Shown here one piece after another: positions 1-8,691 of a DNA stretch of 64,000 nt. The position numbers and the translations under genes are program-made. Positions within the stretch are counted from its first letter, which is position 1; each line of letters begins with the position of its first letter. The stretch is from NCBI RefSeq assembly GCF_033955345.1, contig NZ_CP138332.1, positions 3,720,001 through 3,784,000 of the forward strand, written 5' to 3'. This DNA comes from Sphingobacterium bambusae. Its GTDB lineage: Bacteria > Bacteroidota > Bacteroidia > Sphingobacteriales > Sphingobacteriaceae. Below the pieces are notes generated by a model. That model made no database searches, had not been told where the DNA came from, and saw only the letters and a program-made list of their open reading frames with translations.

Positions 1-242
1 GAGCGATCACCCTATGTTATGTACTGCTCGCCTTACATAGCAGCTGTGTGCTCCTTGCCGCATTTCCTTGGGCTCTGAAGATCGGAATCCTTAGCACGAA
101 TTTGTTGATTGCCATCGTGTTGCGAACGGTTGTTTTTCGACATGCTAAGCGCTACCACAATGCCTATCTACTTGATTTTGCTTTAGTGATGCAGTTTCTC
201 GTCGTACTTTTGTCTGTTAATCTTTTTCCCGCTCTGCGATAA
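1..242 (+). CDS. 3' end of a small membrane protein, cut by the window edge
   Basis: The reading frame is open from the left edge to a TAA at 240-242, so only the C-terminal part (about 79 codons) is visible. It is strongly hydrophobic, with about three apparent membrane segments separated by a short basic loop (RHAKRYH). An internal GTG at 48 could be read as a start, but the frame stays open and hydrophobic upstream, so truncation by the window is more likely. The last 26 bases overlap the convergent dehydrogenase gene. I do not recognise the family, and no function can be given. Confidence 0.45.
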   Translation, partial: AITLCYVLLALHSSCVLLAAFPWALKIGILSTNLLIAIVLRTVVFRHAKRYHNAYLLDFALVMQFLVVLLSVNLFPALR

Positions 243-1152
243 TCTTATCAGCCAACACAGCTGATAACTTATAGTAGCTTTCAAATGTCCAACCGGCAAC
301 GTGTGGGCTCAGCAATACGTTATCCCTGCTGATGAGGTCTTTATACCAATCTTGCTGTTCCAAGGCGGGAAACTTCTCGACAGGTAGTACGTCAAATGCG
401 GCGCCTAATATCTTTCCCTGATCTAGGTAATGCAAAACAGCCGGAATATCGACAATGCCGCCGCGTGCACCCATGAGGAAGAAAATCGGTTTGCGGAAAT
501 GATAGAGGTATTCCTTGTCGACCATAGCTTTTGTTTCTCGGGTCAGCGGAATATGAAAGCTGAGTACATCGGCGTGCTTCACGACTTCTTCCATAGATAC
601 TTCACGGGCATACTGATCGGAAAAGCCTGTTTTGTATTTATCGTAAGCAATGACATTCACCTCAAATCCGGATAGCTTACGTGCCATAGCTTGTCCATTG
701 TGGCCGTAACCAATAAGAGCCACTGTGCGTCCTTTAAGTTCATAACCTCGGTTCTTTTCGCGCAACCATTGCCCTGCGCTAATTTCTCGATGTCCACGGT
801 TGAGGTTATTCATGAGGCTGAGTAACATGCCGATCATATGCTCGCCCACGGCATCGCGGTTGCCTTCATTCGCCGGCAGCAAGCGTATACCTTTGCTTAG
901 GGCATAATCTTCATCAATATTGTCCATGCCAGCACCAGCCCTTGCAATAAACTTTAGGTGGGGCGCTTTATCGATAAAGTCTTGGTCTACCTGAAATTTG
1001 GAACGTATGATCAAGCCGGTATAGCCGGCGATGAGATCTTCCGCTTCGGCCCTATTTGATTTGGGTAAATAGGTAAAGGCAATTTCGGCCTCGCGCAGCT
1101 TTTCTAACAACACGTCATGAATGTCGTCAACAATTAAAATAGCCTCTTCCAT
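217..1152 (-). CDS. D-isomer-specific 2-hydroxyacid dehydrogenase (SerA-like)
   Basis: A cytosolic NAD-dependent dehydrogenase that would interconvert a 2-hydroxy acid and a 2-oxo acid. The 311 residues show an N-terminal substrate domain and a central Rossmann fold with GYGHNGQA near residues 148-155. An Asp at 171 ends the second strand, which favours NAD over NADP. The expected catalytic positions are visible: Arg in ARGGIVD (about 230), an acidic residue near 259 and His in SPHVAGW (about 284). It lacks the ACT domain of long SerA proteins. The closest role would be phosphoglycerate dehydrogenase, but the substrate cannot be fixed from sequence. Its start overlaps the stop of the upstream monooxygenase by one base, so it is the last gene of an rsmA-monooxygenase-dehydrogenase operon. 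Confidence 0.85.
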   Translation of the reverse strand: MEEAILIVDDIHDVLLEKLREAEIAFTYLPKSNRAEAEDLIAGYTGLIIRSKFQVDQDFIDKAPHLKFIARAGAGMDNIDEDYALSKGIRLLPANEGNRDAVGEHMIGMLLSLMNNLNRGHREISAGQWLREKNRGYELKGRTVALIGYGHNGQAMARKLSGFEVNVIAYDKYKTGFSDQYAREVSMEEVVKHADVLSFHIPLTRETKAMVDKEYLYHFRKPIFFLMGARGGIVDIPAVLHYLDQGKILGAAFDVLPVEKFPALEQQDWYKDLISRDNVLLSPHVAGWTFESYYKLSAVLADKIIAEREKD

Positions 1153-2312
1153 TATTTCTTATTAATAGCCATAAAATCTTCGTTCAATAGTTTGCGCAGC
1201 TGCAGCTGCTTAATTTTCTCCGGCGTAATGCGCATCAACATATTTCGGATGGTGATTAGCAAAGGGTTTTCCCATTGTGAAACTCGACCAATCTGCCAAG
1301 ATGTGTTGGTAATGTATCGTGTGCGTGCTAACCGGCGACGGTTAACCTGTTTAAAGGCTTCGCTAGGAGTAGGTGTTTCTCGAAGCGTATCTACCAAGAC
1401 GGCGACGTCTTCAATAGCTTGGCAGGCCCCTTGTCCCAAATTGGGCGTGGTGGCATGCCCAGCGTCACCAATAAATAAAATACGACCATCGTGAAGGCGG
1501 GGCAAGGGCTTGATATCAATGATGTCATTCCATAGCAGCTCTTGATCCGTAGTTTGCGCTAATACCTGTTGGATAGTATCGTGGTAGCCTGAAAAATGCG
1601 CCTGCAAATCCTTGACACGAAAATCGCGATACAGCGGGTTATCCGCTTTAGAATTGATGCAGGCATACCAATAGATCTTGCTCCCTACCAATGGTGTCAT
1701 CCCGAATCGTCCTTTTGCGCCCCATGTTTCGGATCCATGGCTAAGTTGTATGTCGCTGTTGTCTATTATGGCACGCCAGCAGGTATATCCCGCATAACGA
1801 GGCGAGGTATCAGGTAATAACTGTTGACGAAGACGGGATCTAACGCCATCTGCAACGATCAGTGCATGGGCTTCTATGCTGTTGCCATCGCTGAAATTTA
1901 TCCGGACGAAGTCATCTTCCTGCTGTACATCAACTGCTTCTTTGCCGAGCACCACCGCCTCGTTGGGAAGTTGGCTCAATAAAAAGTTATGCAAGTCGCC
2001 ACGATGTACGGCAAAATTTTTCTGCTGCAGGTTCGCCGCTATACTGTCTGTATCTGGTGCCGCGAGTACCACACCATATTGGTCAAGAATATTGTACGAG
2101 TTTAAAAAGTGGCCAATGCGTTCTACGCCCTCGCGCAGGCCGAGGTAATCGAAGGCCTGCATGGCATTTGCCGCCATACCGAAGCCGGCACCAATGCCGC
2201 GTAAAACAGGCGACCGCTCGTAGACGGTGGTATCTATCCCTATTTTCCGAAGACCAATTGCTGCCGTTAAACCGGCAACGCCACCGCCAATAATCGCAAA
2301 TCGTGTCTTCAT
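1152..2312 (-). CDS. FAD-dependent aromatic-type monooxygenase
   Basis: A class A flavoprotein hydroxylase of the PHBH/UbiH superfamily, 386 residues. Visible motifs are the ADP-binding GGGVAG at residues 9-14, the FAD/NAD(P)H-contacting DGVRSR near 155-160, and GDAGHATTP at 282-290, which contacts the flavin ribityl chain. GYTCWR at 175-180 is typical of the urate hydroxylase/zeaxanthin epoxidase/TetX-like branch. The substrate is unknown. It lies 9 bp after rsmA and overlaps the following dehydrogenase by one base, so all three are probably co-transcribed. There is no signal peptide, so it should be cytosolic. Confidence 0.85.
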   Translation of the reverse strand: MKTRFAIIGGGVAGLTAAIGLRKIGIDTTVYERSPVLRGIGAGFGMAANAMQAFDYLGLREGVERIGHFLNSYNILDQYGVVLAAPDTDSIAANLQQKNFAVHRGDLHNFLLSQLPNEAVVLGKEAVDVQQEDDFVRINFSDGNSIEAHALIVADGVRSRLRQQLLPDTSPRYAGYTCWRAIIDNSDIQLSHGSETWGAKGRFGMTPLVGSKIYWYACINSKADNPLYRDFRVKDLQAHFSGYHDTIQQVLAQTTDQELLWNDIIDIKPLPRLHDGRILFIGDAGHATTPNLGQGACQAIEDVAVLVDTLRETPTPSEAFKQVNRRRLARTRYITNTSWQIGRVSQWENPLLITIRNMLMRITPEKIKQLQLRKLLNEDFMAINKK

Positions 2313-2321
2313 GATGATCGT

Positions 2322-3101
2322 TTACAGCGCTGCGCTTATTTCTCTTGTCAATAACTCGAAATCTTGCACCGATAGGCGTTCAGCACGCAGATCGTATAAG
2401 GGGTTTTCGCTCATCCGCTCTTTAGGAATTACGGCTGAAAGGGAGTTGCGTAATGTCTTGCGCCGTTGATTGAAGGAGGCTTTTACCACTCGCCAAAATA
2501 GCTTTTCGTCGCAGTCCAGCGTCACGCGTGCATTTCGGGTCATTTTCATCACACCGGATAACACTTTAGGTGGCGGGTTAAAGGCTCCTGCCTTGACCGT
2601 AAACAGATATTGTACATCATAGTAGGCCTGCAGAAAAACACTAAGGATACCATATTCTTTACTTCCGGGCTTAGCGACACAGCGCTCGGCAACTTCCTTT
2701 TGAAACATACCCGTCATCTGGACGACGCGATGGCGCTCGTCCAAGATCTTAAAAAGGATCTGCGAGGAGATGTTATAAGGGAAGTTTCCGATGATAGCCA
2801 TCTTTTCTCCGAAGTGTTTCTCGAAGTCCAACGTTAGAAAATCACCGTGGATAAGTCGATGCTCCAATTGTGGATATTTATCCGCTAGATAAGCAATGGA
2901 CTCATCATCCACATCGATCAACCAAGTTTCATAAGCTGTTTTCTCCAGTAAAAAATCAGATAAAACGCCCATTCCAGGCCCAACCTCCAAGACTTGGGTG
3001 AATCCGAGCGATGGATCTAATGCTTCGACGATCTTTTGGGCTGCATTTTTATCATTGAGAAAATGTTGTCCTAGATGTTTTTTTGCGCGTACTGTACTCA
3101 T
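2322..3101 (-). CDS. rsmA: 16S rRNA (adenine1518-N6/adenine1519-N6)-dimethyltransferase
   Basis: RsmA (KsgA) dimethylates two adjacent adenines in the 3'-terminal hairpin of 16S rRNA during late 30S assembly, using S-adenosylmethionine. The 259-residue protein begins with the family signature KKHLGQHFL. It has SAM motif I as EVGPGMG (about 39-45) and motif IV as NFPY at 106-109, a variant of the usual NLPY. The C-terminal helical domain is present and the length is normal. A TATCTTTG promoter element sits about 15 bp upstream. It heads a three-gene minus-strand operon and is divergent from pdxA, which is its operon partner in enterobacteria. Confidence 0.97.
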   Translation of the reverse strand: MSTVRAKKHLGQHFLNDKNAAQKIVEALDPSLGFTQVLEVGPGMGVLSDFLLEKTAYETWLIDVDDESIAYLADKYPQLEHRLIHGDFLTLDFEKHFGEKMAIIGNFPYNISSQILFKILDERHRVVQMTGMFQKEVAERCVAKPGSKEYGILSVFLQAYYDVQYLFTVKAGAFNPPPKVLSGVMKMTRNARVTLDCDEKLFWRVVKASFNQRRKTLRNSLSAVIPKERMSENPLYDLRAERLSVQDFELLTREISAAL

Positions 3102-3115
3102 ATCGGTGATTTATG

Positions 3116-3123
3116 CAAAGATA
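3116..3123 (-). promoter_or_regulatory. Bacteroidota -7 promoter element for rsmA
   Basis: Read on the minus strand this is TATCTTTG, matching TAnnTTTG. It lies 15 bp before the rsmA ATG, so the leader would be short (about 10 nt). No clear TTTG -33 box is seen at the usual distance. Confidence 0.5.
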
Positions 3124-3296
3124 GTGTTTTTCGAATGTTATCGGTACACGGCTTGGAATGTGATGTGTAGCATCCGTAATTATGTCGACGTAGGGATCCT
3201 GAAACCGCATTTGCAGGATGGAGGAACGCTAATGTGCGCCGACGATACTTTATTTTTGCGCCAAATTTTGTATTTTTGGTGTAAAGCTTTGATAAA

Positions 3297-4352
3297 ATGA
3301 GTGAAAAATTAAAAATAGGTATTAGCATCGGCGACGTCAATGGGATTGGCTTGGAAGTGATTATCAAGTCGTTGATGGACAATCGCGTTTTAGAATACTT
3401 TACGCCAATTGTTTATGGTAATACAAAGGTTGCCTCATTTCATCGCAAGGCTATAGGCATACAGGATTTTAGTTTCAATGTGATCAATAGTGCCGAGCAG
3501 GCAAATCCCAAACGTGCTAACATGATCAATTGTTGGCAGGAAGATGTTAAGATCACCTTAGGCGAGCAAAATGAAATAGGCGGTAAATATGCTTTTCTTT
3601 CGTTGGAGAAAGCGGTAGACGATCTCCGTGCCGGAATTATCGATGCTTTGGTGACAGCACCAATCAATAAACATAACATACAGCAGGAGGGTTTTAACTT
3701 TCCTGGACATACGGAGTTTTTACAAGCAAAAACGGAAGCAAAAGATGTGCTGATGTTTATGGTTGCCGATGAACTGCGCATCGGTGTTGTTACTGGGCAT
3801 ATCCCTGTTAAAGATATTGCTGGTTCGATCAGTAAAGAAGCTATCGTACAGAAGTTGAAAATGATGAATGATAGCTTGCGTAAGGATTTTTGGATACAGA
3901 AGCCAAAGATCGCCGTCTTGGGTTTGAATCCACATGCTGGCGATAATGGGCTTATCGGTACTGAGGATGAGGAAATTATTAAACCAGCCATACAACAGGC
4001 TGCTGAAGAAGGCGTTTTTTGTTTTGGCCCTTATCCGGCTGATGGTTTTTTTGCTGGCGACACCTACACTAAGTTTGACGGCGTATTGGCGATGTATCAC
4101 GACCAAGGGCTGATCCCGTTTAAACATATAGCCTCGCGCAAAGGAATCAATTTTACGGCAGGTTTACCCATTGTTCGCACCTCACCAGATCATGGTACCG
4201 GTTACGATATTGCGGGGAAGAACGTCGCTTCGCACGATTCTTTTCTTGAAGCTATTTTTGCAGCCGTACATATCGTGGAACGTAGAAGGGAGCAGGCTGT
4301 ACTCGCTGCCAATCCATTAGCATTCCGCCGTCTATCAAAAGATCGCGATTAG
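3297..4352 (+). CDS. pdxA: 4-hydroxythreonine-4-phosphate dehydrogenase
   Basis: PdxA oxidises 4-phosphohydroxy-L-threonine in the DXP-dependent route to pyridoxal 5'-phosphate (vitamin B6). The protein is 351 residues, slightly longer than the roughly 330 of E. coli. Family signatures visible include the N-terminal IGDVNGIG, PINKHN and PGHTEFL in the middle, the metal-binding histidines around AMYHDQGLIPFK, and DHGTGYDIAGK near the C-terminus. A TATTTTTG element at 3271-3278 fits a promoter, with transcription starting about 10 bp before the ATG. It is single on its strand and ends at a strong terminator. Confidence 0.96.
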   Translation: MSEKLKIGISIGDVNGIGLEVIIKSLMDNRVLEYFTPIVYGNTKVASFHRKAIGIQDFSFNVINSAEQANPKRANMINCWQEDVKITLGEQNEIGGKYAFLSLEKAVDDLRAGIIDALVTAPINKHNIQQEGFNFPGHTEFLQAKTEAKDVLMFMVADELRIGVVTGHIPVKDIAGSISKEAIVQKLKMMNDSLRKDFWIQKPKIAVLGLNPHAGDNGLIGTEDEEIIKPAIQQAAEEGVFCFGPYPADGFFAGDTYTKFDGVLAMYHDQGLIPFKHIASRKGINFTAGLPIVRTSPDHGTGYDIAGKNVASHDSFLEAIFAAVHIVERRREQAVLAANPLAFRRLSKDRD

Positions 4353-4414
4353 TCTGTTTCTATTCGCTTTCGCGTTAAGGATCTGTAAATAGGTTTTTAT
4401 CAAGACATAGATTT

Positions 4415-4438
4415 GATCCGCACGGCGGATCTTTTTTT
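4415..4438 (+). terminator. Intrinsic terminator after pdxA
   Basis: A GATCCGC stem (4415-4421), ACG loop and GCGGATC (4425-4431) are followed by seven T residues. It lies 60 bp after the pdxA stop. Confidence 0.85.
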
Positions 4439-4526
4439 GTTTAAGAATAATTATGCCTGAACAGGATGAGGCGTTTATCTGTATCTCGAGAAGCTTAGTG
4501 AAGAAGATAATGGGGTAGATTTGAGT

Positions 4527-5459
4527 TTATTTGAATTTTTCGATCTCTTTGAGTGGAAGGCCAGTGATATCGGCAATCAGCTTGCTCTCTAAGCCGTTCT
4601 CTAGCATTTTTTTTGCCATTTCTATTTTTTCGGCGGCTGCTTTAAGACGGGCATTACGTTCTCCTTTAATGATGCCCTTTGCAATCCCCTCCTTGGTCGC
4701 TTTATCCAGTAGGTATTCCCGTGTTCCCATTGTGCTGTTTTTTCCTGTTTTATCTCTGACCTCTTCTTCAAAGATAGCAAAAAATGATTTGTTTTTAAAA
4801 CTGATATAGCGCGATAGAAAATCGTAAATGCCTTGACGTACAGGTTTATCCATACTTCGTGTCATCATTTCGTCGTAGAGATCGTGCTTGATGTTCATAA
4901 GTTGTGCATCGCTTACATCGCCCTGCTGTATGGCTAGCAAGGCCGTTAGTACGACTACAGCAAATGGGTTCCTATCAGCTCGGAGTTTTGCTTCGTTTTG
5001 GTTAAGGATTTTGTAGCTATTGAACCAGTATAATAGGCCCGTACCCATAAATTCCAGTGTGTAGCTTGCTGGTTGGTACTGTATTTCTGTATCGGCCAGA
5101 ATGGCTATGGCTGTGACAGGAACTTGATACCGATCTTTAATACGGTAGTAATATTGGAACATCCGTTTTGGAAGATCACCTTTCCCCTTGCTGGATTGTA
5201 TCTCTATATGACAAAGTATAAATTGCGCATGGCCATTAAGGAGATAAACTTTAACAAGTTTGTCAACGAAGCGAACACCTTTATTATTAGGAGCAGGGGG
5301 AAAGAGTGTTTCGAATTCTTTATCCAAGTATTCGAAGCCACGAGCGAAATCGAAGACGTCTGCCGCCGTAGGGAACATGAAAGTAAGAAAATGGACAAAG
5401 GTCTGTTCAATGACACTTTTCCATAAAGGGTCATCGACGCGCGGATTAACTCGGGCCAT
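4527..5459 (-). CDS. Rpn-family PD-(D/E)XK nuclease / transposase-like protein
   Basis: A 310-residue member of the Rpn/YhgA-like (PDDEXK) family, related to recombination-promoting nucleases and often labelled putative transposase. The core shows the start DDPLWKSVIEQTFVHF, an Asp in VDKLVKVYL, and the E-x-Q form of the nuclease motif in CHIEIQSSKG. The C-terminus carries a charged GIAKGIIKGERNARLKAAAEK helix and then a short LPLKEIEKF tail, a layout often seen at the end of these proteins. No inverted repeats, target duplication or other mobile genes flank it, so it is a solitary gene. The family is patchily distributed and often multicopy. The cellular role here is not known. Confidence 0.75.
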   Translation of the reverse strand: MARVNPRVDDPLWKSVIEQTFVHFLTFMFPTAADVFDFARGFEYLDKEFETLFPPAPNNKGVRFVDKLVKVYLLNGHAQFILCHIEIQSSKGKGDLPKRMFQYYYRIKDRYQVPVTAIAILADTEIQYQPASYTLEFMGTGLLYWFNSYKILNQNEAKLRADRNPFAVVVLTALLAIQQGDVSDAQLMNIKHDLYDEMMTRSMDKPVRQGIYDFLSRYISFKNKSFFAIFEEEVRDKTGKNSTMGTREYLLDKATKEGIAKGIIKGERNARLKAAAEKIEMAKKMLENGLESKLIADITGLPLKEIEKFK

Positions 5460-5569
5460 AGCAGTTTGTTATAAATGGTTATCGCACTAAAGATAATAAT
5501 TATAGCGAAAACCAGAGAGCCATTTGTAATACCCGTTCAACTTTATCCCCTCTTTTATTAAATAATCAT

Positions 5570-5577
5570 TATTTTTG
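5570..5577 (+). promoter_or_regulatory. -7 promoter element that decides the nucleotidyltransferase start
   Basis: TATTTTTG matches TAnnTTTG. Transcription should begin near 5582-5585, so a TTG at 5582 cannot be the start codon. Translation from the ATG at 5612 (or 5603) is therefore preferred. Confidence 0.55.
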
Positions 5578-5611
5578 CCCTTTGATAGGCGAAAGCCTAG
5601 AGATGATTGCT

Positions 5612-7030
5612 ATGCGAGAAAATTTACAACACCCCATATTTCAGATAATCAAAGATTTAGCGGATCGTGAGCAGATAGCATGTTATGTTATTGGTGGCTA
5701 TGTTCGTGATCGGATAATGGGCAGACCGTTTAAAAACGATGTGGATATTGTCGTTGTAGGAAGCGGTATTGATTTCGCAAGTAAAGTTGGTGAAGTGCTA
5801 CACACCAAAGTGGCGATCTATAAAAGTTTTGGTACGGCCATGTTGGTTCACGATAACATCAATATTGAGTTTGTTGGTGCACGCCGAGAGTCCTATCGCT
5901 CGAACTCTCGCAATCCTATCGTCGAAGATGGAACATTGGAAGACGATCAAAATCGACGCGATTTCACGATTAATGCAATGGCCTATGGCCTAAACTCCGA
6001 GAACTACGGCGAATTGGTAGATCCTTTCCAAGGCCTGCAAGATATTGAGCAACGCATTATTCGCACACCATTAGATCCAGATATTACCTTCTCAGATGAT
6101 CCACTACGCATGATGCGTGCCATCCGTTTTGCATCTCAACTGGGCTTTAAAATAGACGCACGGGCCGTGACGTCAATTGCGGCTACGGCGGAACGCATCA
6201 AGATTATATCGAAGGAACGGGTTATCGACGAGTTGAACAAGATTATTCTTTCGCCGAAGCCTTCCGTCGGATTCCATTATCTTTTTGATACGGGGCTTTT
6301 AAAACTAATCTTCCCAGCCATGGAAAATCTGCATGGGGTGGATGTTATTGAAGGGCGAGCGCACAAAGATAATTTTTACCATACGTTGGAGGTGCTCGAT
6401 AATGTTGCTGAAGATTCTGACGATCTATGGTTGCGGTGGGCAGCAATAATGCACGATATAGCTAAGCCGGCGACTAAAAGGTTCGATAAAAAGGTGGGAT
6501 GGACTTTCCATGGGCATGAAGACCGTGGGGCCAAGATGGTACCCAAGCTTTTTGGAGAGTTGAAGCTTCCGCTAAATGAGAAGATGAAATTCGTCCAAAG
6601 GTTGGTGCAGCTGCACCTTCGTCCTATTGTTTTGGCACAAGATATCGTCACGGATTCTGCTGTAAGACGGCTGCTTTTCGATGCGGGAAATGACATTGAC
6701 GCGTTGATGGCCTTATGCCATGCCGATGTGACCACCAAAAACGAGTACAAAAAACGCAAGTACCGAGATAACTTTGAGTTGGTCAAGCAAAAGCTACGGG
6801 ATGTCGAGGAGCGTGATCAGATACGAAACTGGCAGCCTCCTGTGACGGGAGAAGACATTATGGAACTCTTCGATTTACGACCCGGACGTATCATTGGTAA
6901 GATAAAAAATGCTATGCGGGAAGCTATATTGGAAGGAGAAGTGGCAAATACAAGAGCAGATGCCTTGGAATTTGTTATTCAACAGGGTGAAAGCTTGGGA
7001 CTTGTCCGTAAGAAAAACACTGCACTTTAA
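5612..7030 (+). CDS. CCA-adding-type tRNA nucleotidyltransferase with HD domain
   Basis: A class II nucleotidyltransferase of the tRNA CCA-adding/poly(A) polymerase family. It would add or repair the 3' CCA of tRNAs, which fits the two tRNA-Gln genes in this window that do not encode CCA. From the chosen ATG the protein has 472 residues. It shows IGGYVRD (about 27-33), the metal-binding DVDIV (43-47), RRDFTINA, DPLRMMRAIRFA, and a C-terminal HD phosphohydrolase domain with MHDIAKP. Some members add only CC or only A, so the exact activity is inferred. The MREN start is favoured over the upstream TTG because of the promoter position. It is a single-gene unit. Confidence 0.9.
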   Translation: MRENLQHPIFQIIKDLADREQIACYVIGGYVRDRIMGRPFKNDVDIVVVGSGIDFASKVGEVLHTKVAIYKSFGTAMLVHDNINIEFVGARRESYRSNSRNPIVEDGTLEDDQNRRDFTINAMAYGLNSENYGELVDPFQGLQDIEQRIIRTPLDPDITFSDDPLRMMRAIRFASQLGFKIDARAVTSIAATAERIKIISKERVIDELNKIILSPKPSVGFHYLFDTGLLKLIFPAMENLHGVDVIEGRAHKDNFYHTLEVLDNVAEDSDDLWLRWAAIMHDIAKPATKRFDKKVGWTFHGHEDRGAKMVPKLFGELKLPLNEKMKFVQRLVQLHLRPIVLAQDIVTDSAVRRLLFDAGNDIDALMALCHADVTTKNEYKKRKYRDNFELVKQKLRDVEERDQIRNWQPPVTGEDIMELFDLRPGRIIGKIKNAMREAILEGEVANTRADALEFVIQQGESLGLVRKKNTAL

Positions 7031-7090
7031 TTTTTTTTAAATTTATTGTATTTTTATCCCTCGGTAAAAAACTAAACGATACAACAAAGA

Positions 7091-7681
7091 ATGGCTATTT
7101 ACAGATTTCGAGTGACTTTTGAGGATTATGAAGATATCTATCGTGAAATTGATATGCCCTCAAAAGGTACATTTTTAGAGCTTCACGAGGCTATCCATAG
7201 TTCAACAGGCTATAAAGCTGATGTTTCTTCCTCGTTTTATGTCAGCAATGACCAATGGAAAAAGGGAACAGAAATAGCGCTTCTTCCATCGTCTCGAAAA
7301 GCCGATGCGGGTGTTCTTCTTATGGAAACCATACGCCTGAGTAAGTTTATCGATGATCCACACCAAAAGTTCTATTACATCTACAATTTCGATCGTCCAT
7401 ACGATTTCCATGTGGAATTGGTCAAGATCCTTAAAGAAGAAGATGGGAAGGTGTATCCATTGGTGTCTCGGGTAGTAGGTGACGCTCCTAAAAATGCATC
7501 GGCGGCAAATTTCCCATTATCTACCGGAATTGATGATGAGGATGACGATGAAGAAGTAACCACAGACGAAACGGAATATGGCGTGGATGATGAGGAAGAA
7601 TTCGATATGTTCGATGATGAGGAAAGTGAAAGTGGAGAGGAAAGCGAACAAAAATCAAGCGGATACGAAGATGAGTTTTAA
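7091..7681 (+). CDS. pRiA4b ORF-3-like / IS1096 passenger TnpR-like protein with acidic tail
   Basis: A 196-residue protein whose first 150 residues resemble the plasmid pRiA4b ORF-3 family (also called IS1096 passenger TnpR-like): an N-terminal YRFRVTFED strand, then LHEAIHSSTGY, and later FYYIYNFDRPYDFHVEL. The last 45 residues are almost entirely Asp/Glu/Ser, giving a very acidic disordered tail. There is no recombinase catalytic motif, so the TnpR name is historical. Its function is unknown. It sits 60 bp after the nucleotidyltransferase gene and before miaA, so two tRNA-maturation genes flank it. A hairpin terminator follows. Confidence 0.7.
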   Translation: MAIYRFRVTFEDYEDIYREIDMPSKGTFLELHEAIHSSTGYKADVSSSFYVSNDQWKKGTEIALLPSSRKADAGVLLMETIRLSKFIDDPHQKFYYIYNFDRPYDFHVELVKILKEEDGKVYPLVSRVVGDAPKNASAANFPLSTGIDDEDDDEEVTTDETEYGVDDEEEFDMFDDEESESGEESEQKSSGYEDEF

Positions 7682-7709
7682 CCACTGATCGAAGTGGAAC
7701 ACGTTATAC

Positions 7710-7745
7710 AAATACCTTAAGTTGATCGCTTAAGGTATTTTTTTC
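7710..7745 (+). terminator. Strong hairpin terminator immediately before miaA
   Basis: AAATACCTTAAG (7710-7721), a 7-nt loop and CTTAAGGTATTT (7729-7740) form a perfect 12-bp stem followed by T residues. The T-run ends only 9 bp before the miaA ATG. Confidence 0.8.
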
Positions 7746-7753
7746 ATTGTAAC

Positions 7754-8656
7754 ATGACAGGAAAGAAGAAGCGACTCCTTGTAGTGGTGGGGCCTACGGC
7801 GGTAGGAAAGACAGCATTGGCTATCCGACTAGCGCAGTATTTTAAAACGGAGGTACTGTCTGCCGATTCCCGACAGTTTTATCGGGAGATGACTATTGGA
7901 ACAGCAAAACCCGACGCAGCGGAGCAGCAACAGGCTGTACATCATTTTATCGATTCACATTCCATCGCGGAAGAATACTCTGCCGGCGATTTTGAACGGG
8001 ATGCCTTAAAGCTATTGGCTGATCTATTTCTTCATCACGACGATGTTGTGCTTGTTGGCGGATCGGGGCTTTTCGTTCGCGCCCTTTGTGAAGGTTTGGA
8101 TAACTTGCCCAAGGCGCCCATAGAGGTTCGGGAGAAATTGAATAGGCTGTTGCAGGAGAAAGGATTGGAGGCGCTGCAGAAAAGGTTGCAGGAGGTCGAT
8201 CCAGCCTATTATGCAACAGCAGATATCCAAAATCCACAGCGTGTTGTCCGCGCACTGGAGGTTTTTGAAGCAACGGGAAAACCTTTTTCATCCTTCCGCC
8301 AACAAGAGTTCCTAGAACGGCCCTTCGAGATTAGTACTATCGGTCTTAACATGGAACGACCAGAACTTTATGATAGGATAAATCGACGTGTAGACCATAT
8401 GATGGATAGCGGCTTATTGGAAGAAGTGAAATCGTTATTGCCCTATCGCAACAAGCCGGCTCTACTTACCGTTGGTTATGCAGAAATATTCGATTACTTA
8501 GATGGTCAATGCAGCTTGGAGGAAGCAGTTGATCGAATTAAACAAAACTCTAGACGTTATGCCAAGCGACAGATAACCTGGTTTAAGAAACATGGAAATA
8601 CGTGCTGGTTTTCACCAAATGCTTGGGACGAAATTTTAGCCTATATCGAGCAATAA
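7754..8656 (+). CDS. miaA: tRNA dimethylallyltransferase
   Basis: MiaA transfers a dimethylallyl group to N6 of adenosine 37 in tRNAs that read codons beginning with U. The 300-residue protein has a P-loop GPTAVGKTALA near the N-terminus, the SADSRQFY substrate motif, GTAKPD, GGSGLFVRAL, and the C-terminal RRYAKRQITWFKK tRNA-binding signature. Length and motif order are standard. A terminator hairpin lies just upstream and another just downstream, so it appears as a single-gene unit with a very short leader. Confidence 0.97.
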   Translation: MTGKKKRLLVVVGPTAVGKTALAIRLAQYFKTEVLSADSRQFYREMTIGTAKPDAAEQQQAVHHFIDSHSIAEEYSAGDFERDALKLLADLFLHHDDVVLVGGSGLFVRALCEGLDNLPKAPIEVREKLNRLLQEKGLEALQKRLQEVDPAYYATADIQNPQRVVRALEVFEATGKPFSSFRQQEFLERPFEISTIGLNMERPELYDRINRRVDHMMDSGLLEEVKSLLPYRNKPALLTVGYAEIFDYLDGQCSLEEAVDRIKQNSRRYAKRQITWFKKHGNTCWFSPNAWDEILAYIEQ

Positions 8657-8657
8657 A

Positions 8658-8682
8658 AAAGGGACTCTTTTAAAGTCCCTTT
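8658..8682. terminator. Bidirectional terminator between miaA and ilvE
   Basis: AAAGGGACT (8658-8666) and AGTCCCTTT (8674-8682) form a 9-bp stem with a 7-nt loop. A-rich and T-rich flanks allow termination of both convergent genes. Confidence 0.85.
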
Positions 8683-8691
8683 CATTATGTG

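Noticed and set aside
3440-4127. Long antisense open frames inside pdxA on the minus strand
   Set aside because: They lie wholly within a well-supported pdxA gene, have no recognisable domain, and their residue make-up is typical of a shadow frame.
4527-5459. Idea that the Rpn-like gene is part of an insertion sequence
   Set aside because: No terminal inverted repeats, target duplication or second transposase gene could be seen around it.
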